Below, piece by piece: positions 32,564-32,978 of a stretch of DNA of 32,978 bases. Under the pieces are notes generated by a model, which did no database searches, had not been told where the DNA came from, and saw nothing but the letters and a program-made list of their open reading frames with translations. Both the position numbers and the translations under genes were made by a program. Positions within the stretch are counted from its first letter, which is position 1. Each line of letters opens with the position of its first letter. This stretch comes from Darksidea phi (lineage: Eukaryota > Ascomycota > Dothideomycetes > Pleosporales > Lentitheciaceae), in the NCBI GenBank assembly GCA_030770425.1, contig JASJFT010000335.1, forward strand, positions 1 to 32,978, written 5' to 3'.

Positions 32564-32904
32564 CTATCTTCCCTCTTTAAACCTTTAGTTTAGAGGTTAT
32601 TCCGAGTCTAGTATTTAACTATATTAGTATTAAAGCTCTATCTTAAGAGGTTATTATTATCTATTATAGTATCGCGTAAAACTTAAGAACGTATTATACT
32701 TACTAATAAAATTCTTTATTATAGCTCTAAAATATTTTCCTATAGTTATTATTCTTAGTTAGGAATATTATATATTACTTTATCTAAAGATAGTAGGTAC
32801 TATAAGACGTATATTCGTACTAATATATAAGGTTTTTATTATATATCTAGTATCTTACTATTAAAAGGTTTATTTATACTAAGTAGTAAAACTTATACGT
32901 TTAT
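32564..32904 (-). mobile_element. RIP-mutated remnant right of LTR-C, no gene
   Basis: About 340 bp beginning with the presumed polypurine tract (32,564-32,580). It carries the full RIP signature (no CpA/TpG seen) and no domain I can recognise. It is best explained as the 3' end of a G0-family element truncated at the right boundary. Confidence 0.4.
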
Positions 32905-32978
32905 CGGCAAAAGGTTCGCTACGAGTTAGCGCGGCTAGCAGGTGGTCCATGCCCGTGGCATGCGCGCTCCATGCTCTC
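32905..32978. other. Unmutated, GC-richer flank (start of normal DNA)
   Basis: From CGGCAAAAGG onward CpA, TpG and CpG all occur freely and G+C rises sharply. A 15-bp inverted repeat, CATGCC-CGT-GGCATG, lies at 32,948-32,962. The stretch is too short to assign a gene. It marks the right edge of the RIP-affected block. Confidence 0.8.

Noticed and set aside
1..32904. Reassigned genetic code (TAA/TAG as Gln), as in ciliates
   Set aside because: Stops do fall at Gln/Trp sites, but ATG is also missing and Asp to Asn, Gly to Ser/Arg and His to Tyr changes occur at catalytic residues. All follow from CpA/TpG mutation, not from a different code.
1..32904. AT-rich mitochondrial, plastid or AT-rich protist genome
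   Set aside because: The domains are nuclear Gypsy elements of fungal type, CpA/TpG are selectively depleted rather than G+C uniformly low, and the last 75 bases have normal composition.
1..32904. Centromere
   Set aside because: Nested RIP-mutated retroelements do occur in centromeres of some ascomycetes, but nothing in the sequence alone distinguishes a centromere from another AT-rich block, and a RIP-free edge lies within the window.
1..32904. Functional open reading frames, promoters and terminators
   Set aside because: Open stretches are short, lack ATG starts, and coincide with decayed frames of mobile elements. AT-rich TATA-like strings are everywhere and carry no information here.

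Overview
The window is a block of repetitive DNA from a filamentous ascomycete (Pezizomycotina) that has been mutated almost to saturation by repeat-induced point mutation (RIP). The evidence is direct. CpA and TpG are nearly absent for about 32.9 kb: I found only about twenty by reading. TpA is everywhere, base composition is very AT-rich, and ATG is almost missing on both strands. Protein relics carry stops where Gln or Trp belong (CAA/CAG/TGG to TAA/TAG), plus His to Tyr, Asp to Asn and Gly to Ser/Arg changes. Nothing before base 32,905 can be a working gene. The species cannot be named from this.

From left to right: (1) 1-2,891, the gag and protease part of a minus-strand Ty3/Gypsy element (G0), running off the left edge, with a probable 5' LTR at 2,475-2,891. 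(2) About 3,080-10,714, 'copy A', a plus-strand relic of a very large gene with two internal tandem-repeat arrays and a C-terminal SNF2-type ATPase/helicase core. (3) 10,715-11,490 plus 20,657-23,203, 'copy B', a diverged head-to-tail paralogue of the N-terminal half of copy A. It is split by (4) G1, a minus-strand Gypsy chromovirus at 11,491-20,656 with target duplication tctat, whose left LTR holds a probable 586-bp solo LTR. (5) G3, a plus-strand relative of G1, starts at 23,204. Its 5' LTR is split by (6) G2, a structurally complete minus-strand chromovirus at 23,232-29,676 with 177-bp LTRs and target duplication gactt. G3 resumes with gag/protease and stops at 32,122. (7) 32,123-32,563, a second LTR of the kind next to G0, then about 340 bp of RIP-mutated DNA. 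(8) From about 32,905 the RIP signature stops abruptly and the last ~75 bp look like unmutated, GC-richer DNA.

Insertion order read from nesting: the copy A/B tandem is oldest; G1 and G3 entered copy B; the solo LTR entered G1; G2 entered G3. The outermost layer (G2) keeps visibly more CpG and overall G+C than the oldest layer, so decay roughly follows insertion order. The most unusual content is the duplicated SNF2-containing gene family, because a large repeat-bearing helicase is not part of a standard LTR retrotransposon. Coordinates of LTRs, target duplications and tandem repeats are firm; those of protein domains are approximate, because stops and frameshifts interrupt every frame.
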